Positions 6,695 to 15,340 are shown, counted from the first letter of the stretch. The stretch is 56,880 nt of DNA from Dehalococcoidia bacterium (GCA_009838465.1 VXRN01000016.1:1-56880), one strand, 5' to 3'. Notes: generated by a model from the sequence alone, not told the origin. Made by a program: numbers and translations.

Positions 6695-8896
6695 TTACGG
6701 ACATGAGCCGTCGCGTTCGGGCAGGCACTTGAAGTAGTACTGCTCAGGATGCGACGAGGCCGGATTGTCCTTGGCCGCGCTGTTGATGTGGCGAGCCGCG
6801 GTGTTTCCGAGATTGTTGTTGACGACCCTCACGCCCTGGATTGCGGGCGTCTGGCCGACGGTGCCGATTCCATACACCTGGTCGAGCACGATCCTCCAAA
6901 GCTCCTTGCCCGCTTCGGCGCGAGCCTTGTCAGGCAGAGTCATGCCCTTGCGATACAGCTCGAAGACTCTCGCCAGCTGCGCGGGCGGCTCCGCGCCCGC
7001 TTCGCCGTTGCTCTGGAACCACACGCCGTACTTGGGCCCGAAGCATGAACTGCTGCCGCTCGGGAAGAACACGATGGGGTGTCCGTACATGTCCTCCGCG
7101 CCCCAGGTGACCTCTACATGGAACTGGTGCTCGTTCGCTCGTCTGCGCTGGGCCGCGAGGCTGCGTTCCAGCTGTCTGACGTCCACGTCTATCCCGATGT
7201 CTCGCCAGTGTTCCTTGACCATCTCACCGAGTTCGGTGAAGTTCATGAACGACAGGTACGTCTGCATCTCGACTATCAGGCGTCCCTGTCCGTCCGACCG
7301 CATCCGGTATCCTTCAGAGTCCTTCTCCGTCAGACCCAGTCCGTCGAGCATCTGGTTGGCGAGTTCGGGGTCGTGCGTGGACCACAGGGTGCGCCACTCC
7401 GACTCCGGACCCGGGCTGTAGATGGTGTCCTCACCCGGCGCGATGGAGCCGGGAACCCCGAGACCGAGGAACAGTCCCTCGTTGATCTGGTCGCGGTCTA
7501 TCCCCAGCGACAGCGCACGGCGGAAGTCCGCGTTGGTCAGCCACTTGGCGATTTCAGGGTCAGCGTCGTAGTTCAGGTTCGGGCACAGCATCGCGTCGCC
7601 GCCGTGCCTCGTCGGATCGAGACGCACCGTGTAGTTGCCCTGCTCGGCGTTCTCCAGCATCACCGGCAACTTCTGGAGATCCATGTGGCGTGCCTGCTGA
7701 TCGAACTCGCCCGCGATTGCGCGCAGGTTCAGAACCTCCAGGTCCTCGCCAAGGGTCATCTGCACCTTGTTCATGTACGGAAGCTGATTACCCGCTTCGT
7801 CCATCCAGATGCTATACGGGTTGCGCTTCATAACCCAGACCGGTTCGGTGATGGGCTTTTCGAGTATCCACGCAGTCAGCGCGGGCAGTTCGGTATTGTG
7901 GAATACGCTGTTCTTCTGCTTGAAGAAGTCCGCCCAGTTATCAAAGTCTTCGGCTTCCGCCATCTGCATGACGGCGTCGAGTCCTCCCTGCACGTAGTCG
8001 GGATGGAACTGCTTCAGGTAGTGCGCCGGGGCAAAGCCGCCCAGAGCGGACCGTCCCCACCTGGCGTGGCCGCTGAGCGCGGACGTGCTGGACAGGTAGG
8101 TGGGCAGCACATAGTAGGGCTCTTTGGTAATGATCTGGACGGTGGTCTCGTCCACCTTCTTGAAGACCGCCTGCTCGCCGCCGACGGTCAACTCGGCCCT
8201 CTTTACGGGATTGAGATCGTCGTTGAGGTACATATCCTCGTACCAGAAGATGAAGTCGTCCGCGGTGAACGGCGCTCCGTCCGACCACCTATGCCCCTTT
8301 CGGAGGTGAATGGTCGTGGTCTTGCCGTCATCGCTGACTTCCACGCCCTTGGCCATGTGCGGCACGATCTCAGTGCCTTCGGGGTTCCAGAACAGGAGCC
8401 TGTCGTGGTTGACCGCGCGAATGGCGTTGGCGGTGTCGTTGGGGCCGATGAAGCCTCGTCTCCACACTCCGCCGTACTTGCCGATCTCGTGAATTGGCCG
8501 TATCACCAGGGGCTCGGTGCCAACCCGCTCCTCAATGGGTGGGATCTCGCCGGCCGCTACCATTGCGGCGAGCTCAGGCGCCTCGCTGTACGACGCGGGC
8601 ACGAAGTCCGTGAGCACCGTAATGCCCTCGATGTCGCCGATGAGAGGAGACCGCGCGGGCTCCTCCTCCATCGTGGCCTCTACTTCTTTGATCACCTCCA
8701 CCACCTTTTCAACTTCCACCTCTTTGATGACTTCCTTTTCGACCTCCACCACCTTTTCGACTTCGACTTCCTTGATGACCTCTTTTTCGATCACCACCGG
8801 CTCAGGCGCGGCTGGCGTAGCGTCAGACCCGCAGGCCAGCGCTACCATCACTACTAATAGCGGTAGCCATACCTTTAACATCGTTTTTACTCGCAT
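6695..8896 (-). CDS. Extracellular solute-binding lipoprotein, family 5 (peptide/oligopeptide type)
   Basis: About 733 aa from ATG at 8896, preceded by GGGGAGGGG; an upstream in-frame ATG at 8929 would put 11 polar residues before the signal peptide. The hydrophobic signal ends in the lipobox VALAC, so it is an outer-face lipoprotein. A charged repeat linker (EKEVIKEVEVEKVVEV repeated, mature residues about 17-60) precedes the SBP_bac_5 fold, recognisable by VVIRPIHEIGKYGG, HLRKGHRWSDGAPFTADDFI and FRRALSLGIDRDQIN. It binds a peptide-like or other hydrophobic ligand and delivers it to the two permeases encoded upstream (9007-11136). The length is above the roughly 500-600 aa typical of the family, owing to the linker and inserts. 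Confidence 0.92.
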   Translation of the reverse strand: MRVKTMLKVWLPLLVVMVALACGSDATPAAPEPVVIEKEVIKEVEVEKVVEVEKEVIKEVEVEKVVEVIKEVEATMEEEPARSPLIGDIEGITVLTDFVPASYSEAPELAAMVAAGEIPPIEERVGTEPLVIRPIHEIGKYGGVWRRGFIGPNDTANAIRAVNHDRLLFWNPEGTEIVPHMAKGVEVSDDGKTTTIHLRKGHRWSDGAPFTADDFIFWYEDMYLNDDLNPVKRAELTVGGEQAVFKKVDETTVQIITKEPYYVLPTYLSSTSALSGHARWGRSALGGFAPAHYLKQFHPDYVQGGLDAVMQMAEAEDFDNWADFFKQKNSVFHNTELPALTAWILEKPITEPVWVMKRNPYSIWMDEAGNQLPYMNKVQMTLGEDLEVLNLRAIAGEFDQQARHMDLQKLPVMLENAEQGNYTVRLDPTRHGGDAMLCPNLNYDADPEIAKWLTNADFRRALSLGIDRDQINEGLFLGLGVPGSIAPGEDTIYSPGPESEWRTLWSTHDPELANQMLDGLGLTEKDSEGYRMRSDGQGRLIVEMQTYLSFMNFTELGEMVKEHWRDIGIDVDVRQLERSLAAQRRRANEHQFHVEVTWGAEDMYGHPIVFFPSGSSSCFGPKYGVWFQSNGEAGAEPPAQLARVFELYRKGMTLPDKARAEAGKELWRIVLDQVYGIGTVGQTPAIQGVRVVNNNLGNTAARHINSAAKDNPASSHPEQYYFKCLPERDGSCP

Positions 8897-9006
8897 GTGA
8901 CCCCTCCCCTGGGCTCTATATTGCTTCAACGGTCTCGATTGCTATTGTCCACTACTACGAATTTGGGAAATGCTATGCAAATTTTGTATCTGATGATTTA
9001 GGTCCG

Positions 9007-10143
9007 CTACTGGCCGTATGGGTCTGCCGCGTCTCGCAGTCCGTCCCCCAGGAAGTTGAAGGCCAGCACGACGATGATCACCGGAATCGCGGGAATCATC
9101 AGCCAGGGAGACAGCGCGACAGTCTGTATGTTCTGGGCCTGTTCCAGCAGAACTCCGAAGCTGACTGCGGGCGGACGCAGTCCCAGTCCGAGGAAGCTGA
9201 GCGACGTCTCGCTGATTATCATTTCGGGCACCGCCAGCGTGGTCGCGGCGATGATGTGGCTCAGGAAGGATGGGACCATGTGTCTGAATATGATGCGCGT
9301 CCTGCTGGCCCCAGCCAGCTCCGCGGCGGTGACGAAGTCCTCTTCTCTCAGTGCAAGGAAACGTCCACGCACCACCCGCGCCAACTCCGTCCATGCGAAC
9401 AGAGAGATGATGATGGTAATGGCGAAATACACTTTCAGGATAGACCAGTCTCTCGGCAGCGAAGCCGCCAGACCCATCCACAGCGGAATCGTCGGTACGG
9501 AGCGCACAATCTCTATTATACGTTGGATGACCGTGTCCATGAAGCCGCCGTAATACCCTGAAATTCCTCCCAGGGCTACTCCCAGAAACAGGCTTAGCGC
9601 CACGCCGACCAGTCCGATTGACATAGAGACCCGCACCGCCAGAAGCAGGCGCGAATACAAGTCTCTGCCCTGCTTGTCGGTGCCGAACAGGCTAATCGCC
9701 TCGTAGGCGTCGTACTCCTCTGGAACGCCGATCAGGTGACGGTCGTACGGAATTATGCCGAACAGCTTATACTCGAATCCGCGAGCGAAGAATCTGAGAG
9801 GTATCCGCTCCTCTTCGTTCACGCTGTACACGCGCTTCATGGAAACGGGGTCGCGCACTCCCTCCACTGGAAACACGTGCGGGCTGAACTTCCATCCGTC
9901 GAACCAGTGGACTGGCTGCGGGCTGATGTAAGAACGGTTTGCGTCCTGGATCCTGGTCTCGGTCGTCGCCATGAACTCCGCGAATATCGCTATGCTATAG
10001 AAAAGGAAAAGGACAACCAGCGCTATCTGGGCGATAGTGTGCTTGCGAAAGCGCCACCACATGAGCTGCCACTGAGAAGCGGCGTACACACGCTGCTCTT
10101 CGGCGGCGTCCTCAAGTCGTGCGGCTAGTGTCTGTTCTGCCAT
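9007..10143 (-). CDS. ABC transporter permease, DppC/OppC type
   Basis: 378 aa. An N-terminal helix (TIAQIALVVLFLFYSIAIFA) is followed by a large periplasmic insert (about residues 60-165), then the BPD_transp_1 core with the EAA-loop segment ELAGASRTRIIFRHMVP that docks to the ATPase. The last segments (LSFLGLGLRPPAVSFGVLL) are typical of DppC. The gene starts 3 bp after the DppB-type stop, so the two are translationally coupled. The long insert between helices 1 and 2 is larger than in enteric DppC. The ATP-binding subunits are not in this window. Confidence 0.93.
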   Translation of the reverse strand: MAEQTLAARLEDAAEEQRVYAASQWQLMWWRFRKHTIAQIALVVLFLFYSIAIFAEFMATTETRIQDANRSYISPQPVHWFDGWKFSPHVFPVEGVRDPVSMKRVYSVNEEERIPLRFFARGFEYKLFGIIPYDRHLIGVPEEYDAYEAISLFGTDKQGRDLYSRLLLAVRVSMSIGLVGVALSLFLGVALGGISGYYGGFMDTVIQRIIEIVRSVPTIPLWMGLAASLPRDWSILKVYFAITIIISLFAWTELARVVRGRFLALREEDFVTAAELAGASRTRIIFRHMVPSFLSHIIAATTLAVPEMIISETSLSFLGLGLRPPAVSFGVLLEQAQNIQTVALSPWLMIPAIPVIIVVLAFNFLGDGLRDAADPYGQ

Positions 10144-10146
10144 GGA

Positions 10147-11136
10147 TCAAGTGCCCTCGAATCGTATACGCGGGTCAACGATGACAAGGACGATGTCGGA
10201 TATGAAAGTCCCCACCACCGTCAGCGCGCCGATCAACAGAATAATCGTGCCCGCCAGATACATATCCTGGGCGAGCAGCGCGCGGAGCAGCAGCGGCCCC
10301 ACCGTGGGAAGGCTGAGCACTACCGAGACGATGATGCTCCCTGAGACTATGTACGGGAAGATGTACCCGATAGTGCTGGCGAATGGGTTGAGAGCGACTC
10401 GCACCGGGTACTTCAGCACCAGCTTCCACTCCTGCATTCCCTTGGCGCGCGCGGTCACGACGTAGGGTTTGTGCAGTTCGTCGAGAAGGTTTGCCCGCAT
10501 GATTCGAATGAGTTGAGCGGTGCCCGCCGTGCCGAGCACGATTCCGGGCAGCCAGAGGTGCTTCATCATGTCCCAGAACCGGGCGATACTCCAGGGGGCG
10601 TCCACGAATTCCGAAGAGAAGAGCCCTCCGATATTGGCGTTGAGATATTTGAATCCCAGGTACATCAGCACCAGGGCCAGCAGGAAGTTCGGAACAGCCA
10701 GGCCCAGAAAGCCGATGAACGTCATCGTGTAGTCGGCCAGAGAGTATTGCCTGATAGCGGAGTACACCCCGATCGGGAGGGCGACGACCCACACGAACAG
10801 CACCGCCATGGCCGCCACCGCGATAGTGGTCCACAGACGGTCTCCGATGACATCCGTAACCGGAAGCCTGTACTCCATCGAAAGCCCAAAGTCGCCTTGC
10901 ACCAGGCGAAGGAGCCATTTCGCGTACTGGATGGACACGTGGTCGTTCAGCCCGTATAGCTCTCGAAGAGTTTCCGCCTCGTCATCAGTGACCACCGTCC
11001 CCGAAGTCTGCTGCGCGGCTATATAGGCCGTAACGTAGTCACCAGGGGGCAACTGTATGATTACGAAGGCGATTAGAGATACAACCCAGAGGGTGCCAAC
11101 TGCCGCAAAGGAGCGACGAACGAAGTAGGCCAGCAT
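10147..11136 (-). CDS. ABC transporter permease, DppB/OppB type
   Basis: About 329 aa from ATG at 11136 (MLAYFVRRSFAAVGTLWVVS), preceded by GAGGGGAAG at a good distance; an in-frame ATG at 11223 would overlap the promoter. It has six predicted membrane segments. The EAA motif appears as VVTARAKGMQEWKLVLKYPV. The N-terminal RRSFAAVGTLWVVSLIAFVI is characteristic of DppB. It is the first gene of a minus-strand operon (DppB, DppC, then the binding protein after a 110-bp gap). A promoter with TTGACC-N17-TAGTAT lies upstream. Confidence 0.93.
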   Translation of the reverse strand: MLAYFVRRSFAAVGTLWVVSLIAFVIIQLPPGDYVTAYIAAQQTSGTVVTDDEAETLRELYGLNDHVSIQYAKWLLRLVQGDFGLSMEYRLPVTDVIGDRLWTTIAVAAMAVLFVWVVALPIGVYSAIRQYSLADYTMTFIGFLGLAVPNFLLALVLMYLGFKYLNANIGGLFSSEFVDAPWSIARFWDMMKHLWLPGIVLGTAGTAQLIRIMRANLLDELHKPYVVTARAKGMQEWKLVLKYPVRVALNPFASTIGYIFPYIVSGSIIVSVVLSLPTVGPLLLRALLAQDMYLAGTIILLIGALTVVGTFISDIVLVIVDPRIRFEGT

Positions 11137-11213
11137 TAACGACACTTCCCCTCTATGTGGAAACGCGCGCCCATTTGGTCCCGATAGCATTAGTATGCCG
11201 TGGACTTGAGCGG

Positions 11214-11242
11214 ATACTATCACTCAAAGCATACTTGGTCAA
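11214..11242 (-). promoter_or_regulatory. Promoter of the ABC importer operon
   Basis: On the minus strand: TTGACC (11242-11237), exactly 17 bp, TAGTAT (11219-11214). The predicted start of transcription leaves about a 70-base leader before the permease ATG at 11136. The -35 matches consensus at five of six positions and the -10 at four of six. Confidence 0.6.
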
Positions 11243-11392
11243 TTTGCGTCCAAACCGTAGTAAATACCTTGTAGAACAAGCGGCCTGCGGCCTGGTGCCG
11301 AACGGGGAGGGCGTACTGAATCGTGGCTGTGGAAGGCACTTCAGCTTATACCGTTCAGTCGACCTCCCATTCAAGCCAATCAGTATGGACGC

Positions 11393-11421
11393 TGGAAGCG
11401 GTCGGCTGGGACTGGTAGAAT
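11393..11421 (+). promoter_or_regulatory. Candidate promoter of the corrinoid-protein gene
   Basis: TGGAAG (11393-11398), 17-bp spacer, TAGAAT (11416-11421), giving a leader of about 30 bases. I looked in the 11224-11458 region for a cobalamin riboswitch and saw no B12-box-like sequence. Confidence 0.4.
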
Positions 11422-11458
11422 CCTATGAGCCAGTTTTCCCCAGTACCGAGGTCAGAAT

Positions 11459-12220
11459 ATGCCGGTAGTCAATGAAGGTCTCGAACAGGAGCTTGGATAC
11501 GTTGCCAGGCAGTTCGAGCAGGAACACATTCGCGCCCAGTGGGACCATGCCGATCCGCTCATGCAGGAGATCAGCTACCAACTGATAGTGGGCAACCATA
11601 TCGAGGTGGACAGGCTCACGATACAGGCGCTGGACGAAGACTTCTCCGCTAACACCATACTCGACGACGGGCTCATCGCCGGCATGGCCATAGTGGGCAT
11701 CAAGTTCAGAGACAACATCATCTTTGTGCCGGAGGTGCTGGTTGCCGCTCGCGCGATGAAGGCTGGTATGGCGCACATCGAGCCGATTCTGTCGGCGTCC
11801 GGTATAGAGCCTGTAGGTACCGTTATTATGGGAACGGTGAAGGGCGACCTTCACGACATCGGCAAGAACCTGTGCATCATGATGCTGCGGGGCGCGGGCT
11901 TCATCGTTCACGACCTGGGTGTGGACACGTCGCCGGATGAGTTTATAGACGCCGTGATGGACAATGAGGCGGAAGTCTTGGGAATGTCCGCGCTGCTGAC
12001 CACCACGATGCCCAACATGGGCAAGACGATAGACGAGTTCGAGGAGAACGGACTGCGAGATGTCGTGAAGATAATGGTGGGCGGAGCTCCGCTGACGCAG
12101 GAGTTCGCGGACGACTTCGGCGCGGATGGCTATGGCAAGGACGCCATCGAATGTGTTGACCTGGCGAAGCGATTCCTCGGCATTGGGGAGACCGAGGAGG
12201 CTGCGCTGGTGGGTGACTAG
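11459..12220 (+). CDS. Corrinoid (B12)-binding protein of the methyltransferase type
   Basis: 253 aa. The N-terminal helical cap domain (about residues 35-115, with NIIFVPEVLVAARAMKAGM) is followed by the cobalamin-binding Rossmann domain. The base-off/His-on signature GDLHDIGKNL places the cobalt-ligating histidine at H132, with the GMSALLTTTM and MVGGAPLTQEFADDFGADGY segments completing the site. Such proteins shuttle methyl groups between a substrate-specific MtaB/MttB/uroporphyrinogen-decarboxylase-like methyltransferase and an acceptor. Neither partner is in the window. The gene is divergent from the ABC importer and overlaps the next small gene. Start ATG 11459 has only weak ribosome-site similarity. 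Confidence 0.93.
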   Translation: MPVVNEGLEQELGYVARQFEQEHIRAQWDHADPLMQEISYQLIVGNHIEVDRLTIQALDEDFSANTILDDGLIAGMAIVGIKFRDNIIFVPEVLVAARAMKAGMAHIEPILSASGIEPVGTVIMGTVKGDLHDIGKNLCIMMLRGAGFIVHDLGVDTSPDEFIDAVMDNEAEVLGMSALLTTTMPNMGKTIDEFEENGLRDVVKIMVGGAPLTQEFADDFGADGYGKDAIECVDLAKRFLGIGETEEAALVGD

Positions 12221-12461
12221 ATTGCCAGGGGTGGACAAAGAGCGCTACCGGCGCAGCATGTCGCGGCTGGAGGCCATCTTCCGGGACATCAACGAGACGG
12301 CGAACGCAGTCTCGGCCTATCGCTGTCCCTACAAAAACGCGCAGGACAGATGCACTGCCAAGTTCGGATGCCGCAACCAGGACAGGCGAGTACCATACGG
12401 CGAACTGTTCATCTGCACGGGCGACGACAAGCTGGACTACCGCTCCGCCTGGGAAGTGTGA
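12213..12461 (+). CDS. Small four-cysteine protein of unknown function, coupled to the corrinoid gene
   Basis: About 82 aa from GTG 12213, which overlaps the corrinoid stop by 8 bp and has AGGAGG at 12195-12200; TTG 12222 and GTG 12231 are alternatives. The sequence begins RLPGVDKERYRRSMSRLEAI and contains four cysteines: CPYKNAQDRC, then C within KFGCRN, then FICTGDD. The spacing suggests a metal or Fe-S site, but I do not recognise a family. The overlap implies translational coupling with the corrinoid protein, so an accessory role in methyl transfer or corrinoid reactivation is a reasonable guess only. Confidence 0.65.
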   Translation: MTRLPGVDKERYRRSMSRLEAIFRDINETANAVSAYRCPYKNAQDRCTAKFGCRNQDRRVPYGELFICTGDDKLDYRSAWEV

Positions 12462-12521
12462 GCGATTCTTAATCCGGCGTTCAACTTCCTTTAACATGAG
12501 TCTGGTATTGTGAGAGCATAG

Positions 12522-13415
12522 ATGGCTATGCTCAATACCCAGAAGCAGACAAAGACCACCGGGTGGATGCGGGACCTGGCCTCGCATCGGATGGAGGGCA
12601 AACGCAGACGGTTCGTCGGTGAATTGATCGGCACATACCTGATGGTGATGATAGGCACGTCGTCGGTCGCGGCGGCGGCGATCACCGGGGCGCAGGTGGG
12701 GCTGTGGCAGGTGGCGGTCGTCTGGACGCTCGGAGTCAGCCTGGCGATATACGCGACGGCGAACATATCGGGCGCGCACCTCAACCCGGCGGTGACTCTG
12801 GCGTTCGCGATATTCAGGAGCAAGGAATTCGACTACCGATACATTCCGCTGTACTGGACGGCGCAACTGATCGGCAGCATTTTCGCGGGACTGACCGTGC
12901 TGGGTATGTTCGGCCCGGCAATCGCTCGCTTCGAGTCGGAGAACGGGATAGTGCGTGGAGCCGCGGGCAGCCAGCGTTCGGCGATGGTGTTCGGCGAATA
13001 CTTCCCCAATCCAGCGATATATGGCACGGGGGAAGCGGCAACCGGGTTGATCTCGCCCCTGGGCGCGCTTTTCGTGGAGGGGTTCGGGACGGCCATCCTC
13101 GCGCTTTCCATATTCGTGCTTACGGACAAGCGCAACGCCGGCCTCGTGGGTAAGCTCGCGCCGCTTCTGATCGGCGCGACGGTCGGGATTCTAATTTCGC
13201 TGTTCGCTCCGCTGACGCAGGGCGGGTGGAATCCGGCCCGGGACTTCGGCCCGCGCATTGTGGCTTACTTCGCGGGCTGGGAGATCATCGCTATTCCGGG
13301 GCCTTCGGAGGGATTCTGGATATATATACTTGGGCCTCTGATAGGCGCTCCGGTGGGAGCGGCGGTTTACCACTTCCTGCTGAAGCCCGCGCTGGGACAG
13401 GGTTCGGGTGACTAG
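12522..13415 (+). CDS. Aquaporin / glycerol-facilitator family channel (MIP)
   Basis: 297 aa, six transmembrane segments. The two pore half-helices carry the paired signature: GAHLNPAVTLAF (NPA intact) in the first half and GGWNPARDFGPR (NPA intact, with the D of the glycerol-facilitator type) in the second. The presence of D after the second NPA-R suggests an aquaglyceroporin passing glycerol or similar small solutes, though this is inference. A 35-residue cytoplasmic N-terminus (QKQTKTTGWMRDLASHRMEG) precedes helix 1. It is followed by a family A repeat. Confidence 0.92.
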   Translation: MAMLNTQKQTKTTGWMRDLASHRMEGKRRRFVGELIGTYLMVMIGTSSVAAAAITGAQVGLWQVAVVWTLGVSLAIYATANISGAHLNPAVTLAFAIFRSKEFDYRYIPLYWTAQLIGSIFAGLTVLGMFGPAIARFESENGIVRGAAGSQRSAMVFGEYFPNPAIYGTGEAATGLISPLGALFVEGFGTAILALSIFVLTDKRNAGLVGKLAPLLIGATVGILISLFAPLTQGGWNPARDFGPRIVAYFAGWEIIAIPGPSEGFWIYILGPLIGAPVGAAVYHFLLKPALGQGSGD

Positions 13416-13456
13416 AAGCTGTCTTATAAAGGTCAACCCTGGTGGGACCCGTGTGT

Positions 13457-13499
13457 TTTCACCCTCACCCTAGCCCTCTCCCATCGAGGGAGAGGGAAT
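13457..13499. repeat. Dispersed palindromic repeat, family A
   Basis: TCACCCTCACCCTAGCCCTC followed by TCCCATCGAGGGAGAGGG, the canonical form in inverse orientation. It lies between the convergent aquaporin and GNAT genes, where it could serve as a bidirectional transcription end. Confidence 0.75.
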
Positions 13500-13547
13500 T
13501 TTGATCCTCCCCTATGACACGCCAGCTAAGCCGATACGGAGTCGGCG

Positions 13548-14132
13548 CTAGAAGTCCAGGTGGGGCGGGTCTTCCTCTTCCAGTGGGAGTTCGAGTATCA
13601 CCAGGTCCTGCATGATGCCGTACATATCGCGAACGCGACCTTCGAGTACGGCGACCTGCTCGAATCCGGAGGCCTTGGCGGCCTGGATGGCGGGTATCTC
13701 TCGCCGGTCAACCAGTTCGAACACCAGTCTTTCGAGGCCGAGATCTACGCCGAGTTGGATTAGCTCGTCAATGAGGCGAGCGCCGAGGCCGCGACCCCTA
13801 TACTCGGTATCTACTACGATGCGCAGTTCGCCGACGTGCCGGCGGGAGGCGCGGCGGCTGCGGTGCAGGGTGGAGTCGGCCACAATCTTGTCGTTGGATA
13901 CGGCTACGAGGGGTATAGCGACGTCCATGCTTATGTTGCCGGTGAATTCGCGTATGACTTCGGGTGCGGTTACGTCGTTGTTGAGGTAGAACCTGTCTTC
14001 CTCCGGCACTCTGAGGAAAAACTGGTGCAGCGCGGCGTCATCGTCCGGTTTCAGGGGCCGAATGGTGACCTGATGTCCGTCGTTGAGCGTGGCTATGCGC
14101 GGGAATTTTCTGAGAAGAGCGGGAACGTCCAT
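13548..14132 (-). CDS. GNAT-family N-acetyltransferase
   Basis: 194 aa. The acetyl-CoA-binding core is visible as RIVVDTEYRGRGLGARLIDE (the Q/RxxGxG/A signature) near residues 105-125, with upstream strands VTIRPLKPDDDAALHQFFLRV typical of the fold's beginning. The substrate is unknown. The ATG at 14132 is preceded by GGGGGTGAT, which is part of a family A repeat, so the repeat appears to supply its ribosome-binding site. It lies 56 bp after the FAD oxidoreductase gene and probably shares its transcript. Confidence 0.88.
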   Translation of the reverse strand: MDVPALLRKFPRIATLNDGHQVTIRPLKPDDDAALHQFFLRVPEEDRFYLNNDVTAPEVIREFTGNISMDVAIPLVAVSNDKIVADSTLHRSRRASRRHVGELRIVVDTEYRGRGLGARLIDELIQLGVDLGLERLVFELVDRREIPAIQAAKASGFEQVAVLEGRVRDMYGIMQDLVILELPLEEEDPPHLDF

Positions 14133-14212
14133 ATCACCCCCATCCTAACCTTCCCCCATCGAGGAGGAAGGGACTTTTGCCTACCTCGTCAGCCCGTCGA
14201 GGGCGAGGGGAT
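14133..14212. repeat. Family A repeat overlapping gene boundaries
   Basis: ATCACCCCCATCCTAACCTT then CCCCCATCGAGGAGGAAGGG and a GCCTACCTCGTCAGCCCGTC tail. On the minus strand it encodes the last residues of the FAD oxidoreductase (SNIPSPSTG, stop at 14189) and the Shine-Dalgarno of the GNAT gene. Confidence 0.7.
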
Positions 14213-15340
14213 ATTGGATTTGTCTTCAGCGAAGCGTTCCGGACCGAAGCCTTCTACTGGCATATCGGTTTCGCCCGTGGTGATTAGGTTGGCTACGGCC
14301 TTGCCCATGCCAGGGCTTATCAGTATGCCCTTCTTGCCCGCGCCAGTGGCGAGGTAGGCGTTGTCCCAGCCGGGAGCACTGCCGACTATGGGCATCCAGT
14401 CGGGTGAGAGAGGTCTGAGGCAGGCGGTGTGGAGCACGAGTTCGGCGTCTTTCATCGCTGGCATGAGGTTCGTCGCAGTCCGCAGCGACTCGGCTCGCGC
14501 CTTCGCGGACGGGTTCCTGTCGAAACCGACACGTTCTTCTGTCGCGCCGACCCATATCTGTGTGTCCTCGCGGTGGTTGAGGTCCACGTCCGCGCTGTGG
14601 TAATCCCTACCGAGTGGAGGGCCGTCGAGTTTCATTCTGAGGATTTCGCCCTTGAACGGCTCGATTGGTACGTGGATGCCGAGCCACTCTTCGACCTGTC
14701 CGGCCCATGGACCGGTGGCGAACACCACTGCGTCGCAGGATATTTCGCCAGAGTCGGTGAGGACGGCGGTCACGCGCCCGCCGCTCACCCTGACACCCGT
14801 TACTGTCCCTGATACTACCTTGGCGCCCATAGTCTCGGCGGACTTGGCGAGCGCGAGGGTGTAGCGATGGCTGCTGAGGACGGCGTTGCCATGAGTGTCG
14901 AGGGCGCGGATGGCGCTGGGGGAGAGTCGGGGTTCCATCCCTCTTAGCTGAGAGGCGTCAAGCCACTCGGCACTAAAGTCTGCGTCGGCGGACTGGAATG
15001 TGTCGTGCGTGGTCTGCATCTCGGAGAGTTCGGACTGGTCGAAGGCGACGCGTATGGAGGAGATGACCTTATACCCGAAGTCCACGCCCGAAAGTTCGGT
15101 TAGTTCGGGCGCGATCTCGGCGTGCATCCGGTAGGAGCGGATAGCAAGCGGGCCGAGAGGCCCGGGGATGCCCGCGCCTTCGAGCGGATTGAGGCCGCCC
15201 GCGGAGTAGCCAGAGGCGTTGGCGGCAATGCCGTCACGCTCGATGACGGTGGACTTGATGCCCGACTTGGCGAGGTAGTAGGCGACCGCGCAACCCGCGG
15301 CTCCGCCGCCGACTATTACTACGTCCTGGAACTGGCTCAT
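14189..15340 (-). CDS. FAD-dependent oxidoreductase of the D-amino-acid oxidase/glycine oxidase family
   Basis: 383 aa from ATG 15340 (MSQFQDVVIVGGGAAG); an in-frame ATG at 15379 would add 13 residues. The dinucleotide-binding GGGAAGCAVAYYLAKSG and the IERDG ending of the Rossmann beta-alpha-beta unit are at the N-terminus; the FAD-contacting GAGKKGILISPGMGKAVANL motif is near the C-terminus. Members oxidise amines or amino acids, producing H2O2, or feed electrons to a quinone. The middle segment WVGATEERVGFDRN is typical of the family. The substrate is unknown. The C-terminal few residues are derived from a family A repeat, implying erosion or extension at that end. Confidence 0.9.
   Translation of the reverse strand: MSQFQDVVIVGGGAAGCAVAYYLAKSGIKSTVIERDGIAANASGYSAGGLNPLEGAGIPGPLGPLAIRSYRMHAEIAPELTELSGVDFGYKVISSIRVAFDQSELSEMQTTHDTFQSADADFSAEWLDASQLRGMEPRLSPSAIRALDTHGNAVLSSHRYTLALAKSAETMGAKVVSGTVTGVRVSGGRVTAVLTDSGEISCDAVVFATGPWAGQVEEWLGIHVPIEPFKGEILRMKLDGPPLGRDYHSADVDLNHREDTQIWVGATEERVGFDRNPSAKARAESLRTATNLMPAMKDAELVLHTACLRPLSPDWMPIVGSAPGWDNAYLATGAGKKGILISPGMGKAVANLITTGETDMPVEGFGPERFAEDKSNIPSPSTG

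Noticed and set aside
7079..8857. 592-codon plus-strand open frame opposite the solute-binding protein gene
   Set aside because: Antisense shadow of a well-supported minus-strand gene in GC-rich DNA; Leu/Val/His/Arg-rich and without known motifs.
11224..11458. Cobalamin riboswitch before the corrinoid gene
   Set aside because: I could not find a B12-box-like sequence or the expected hairpin set; only a promoter-like pair is visible.
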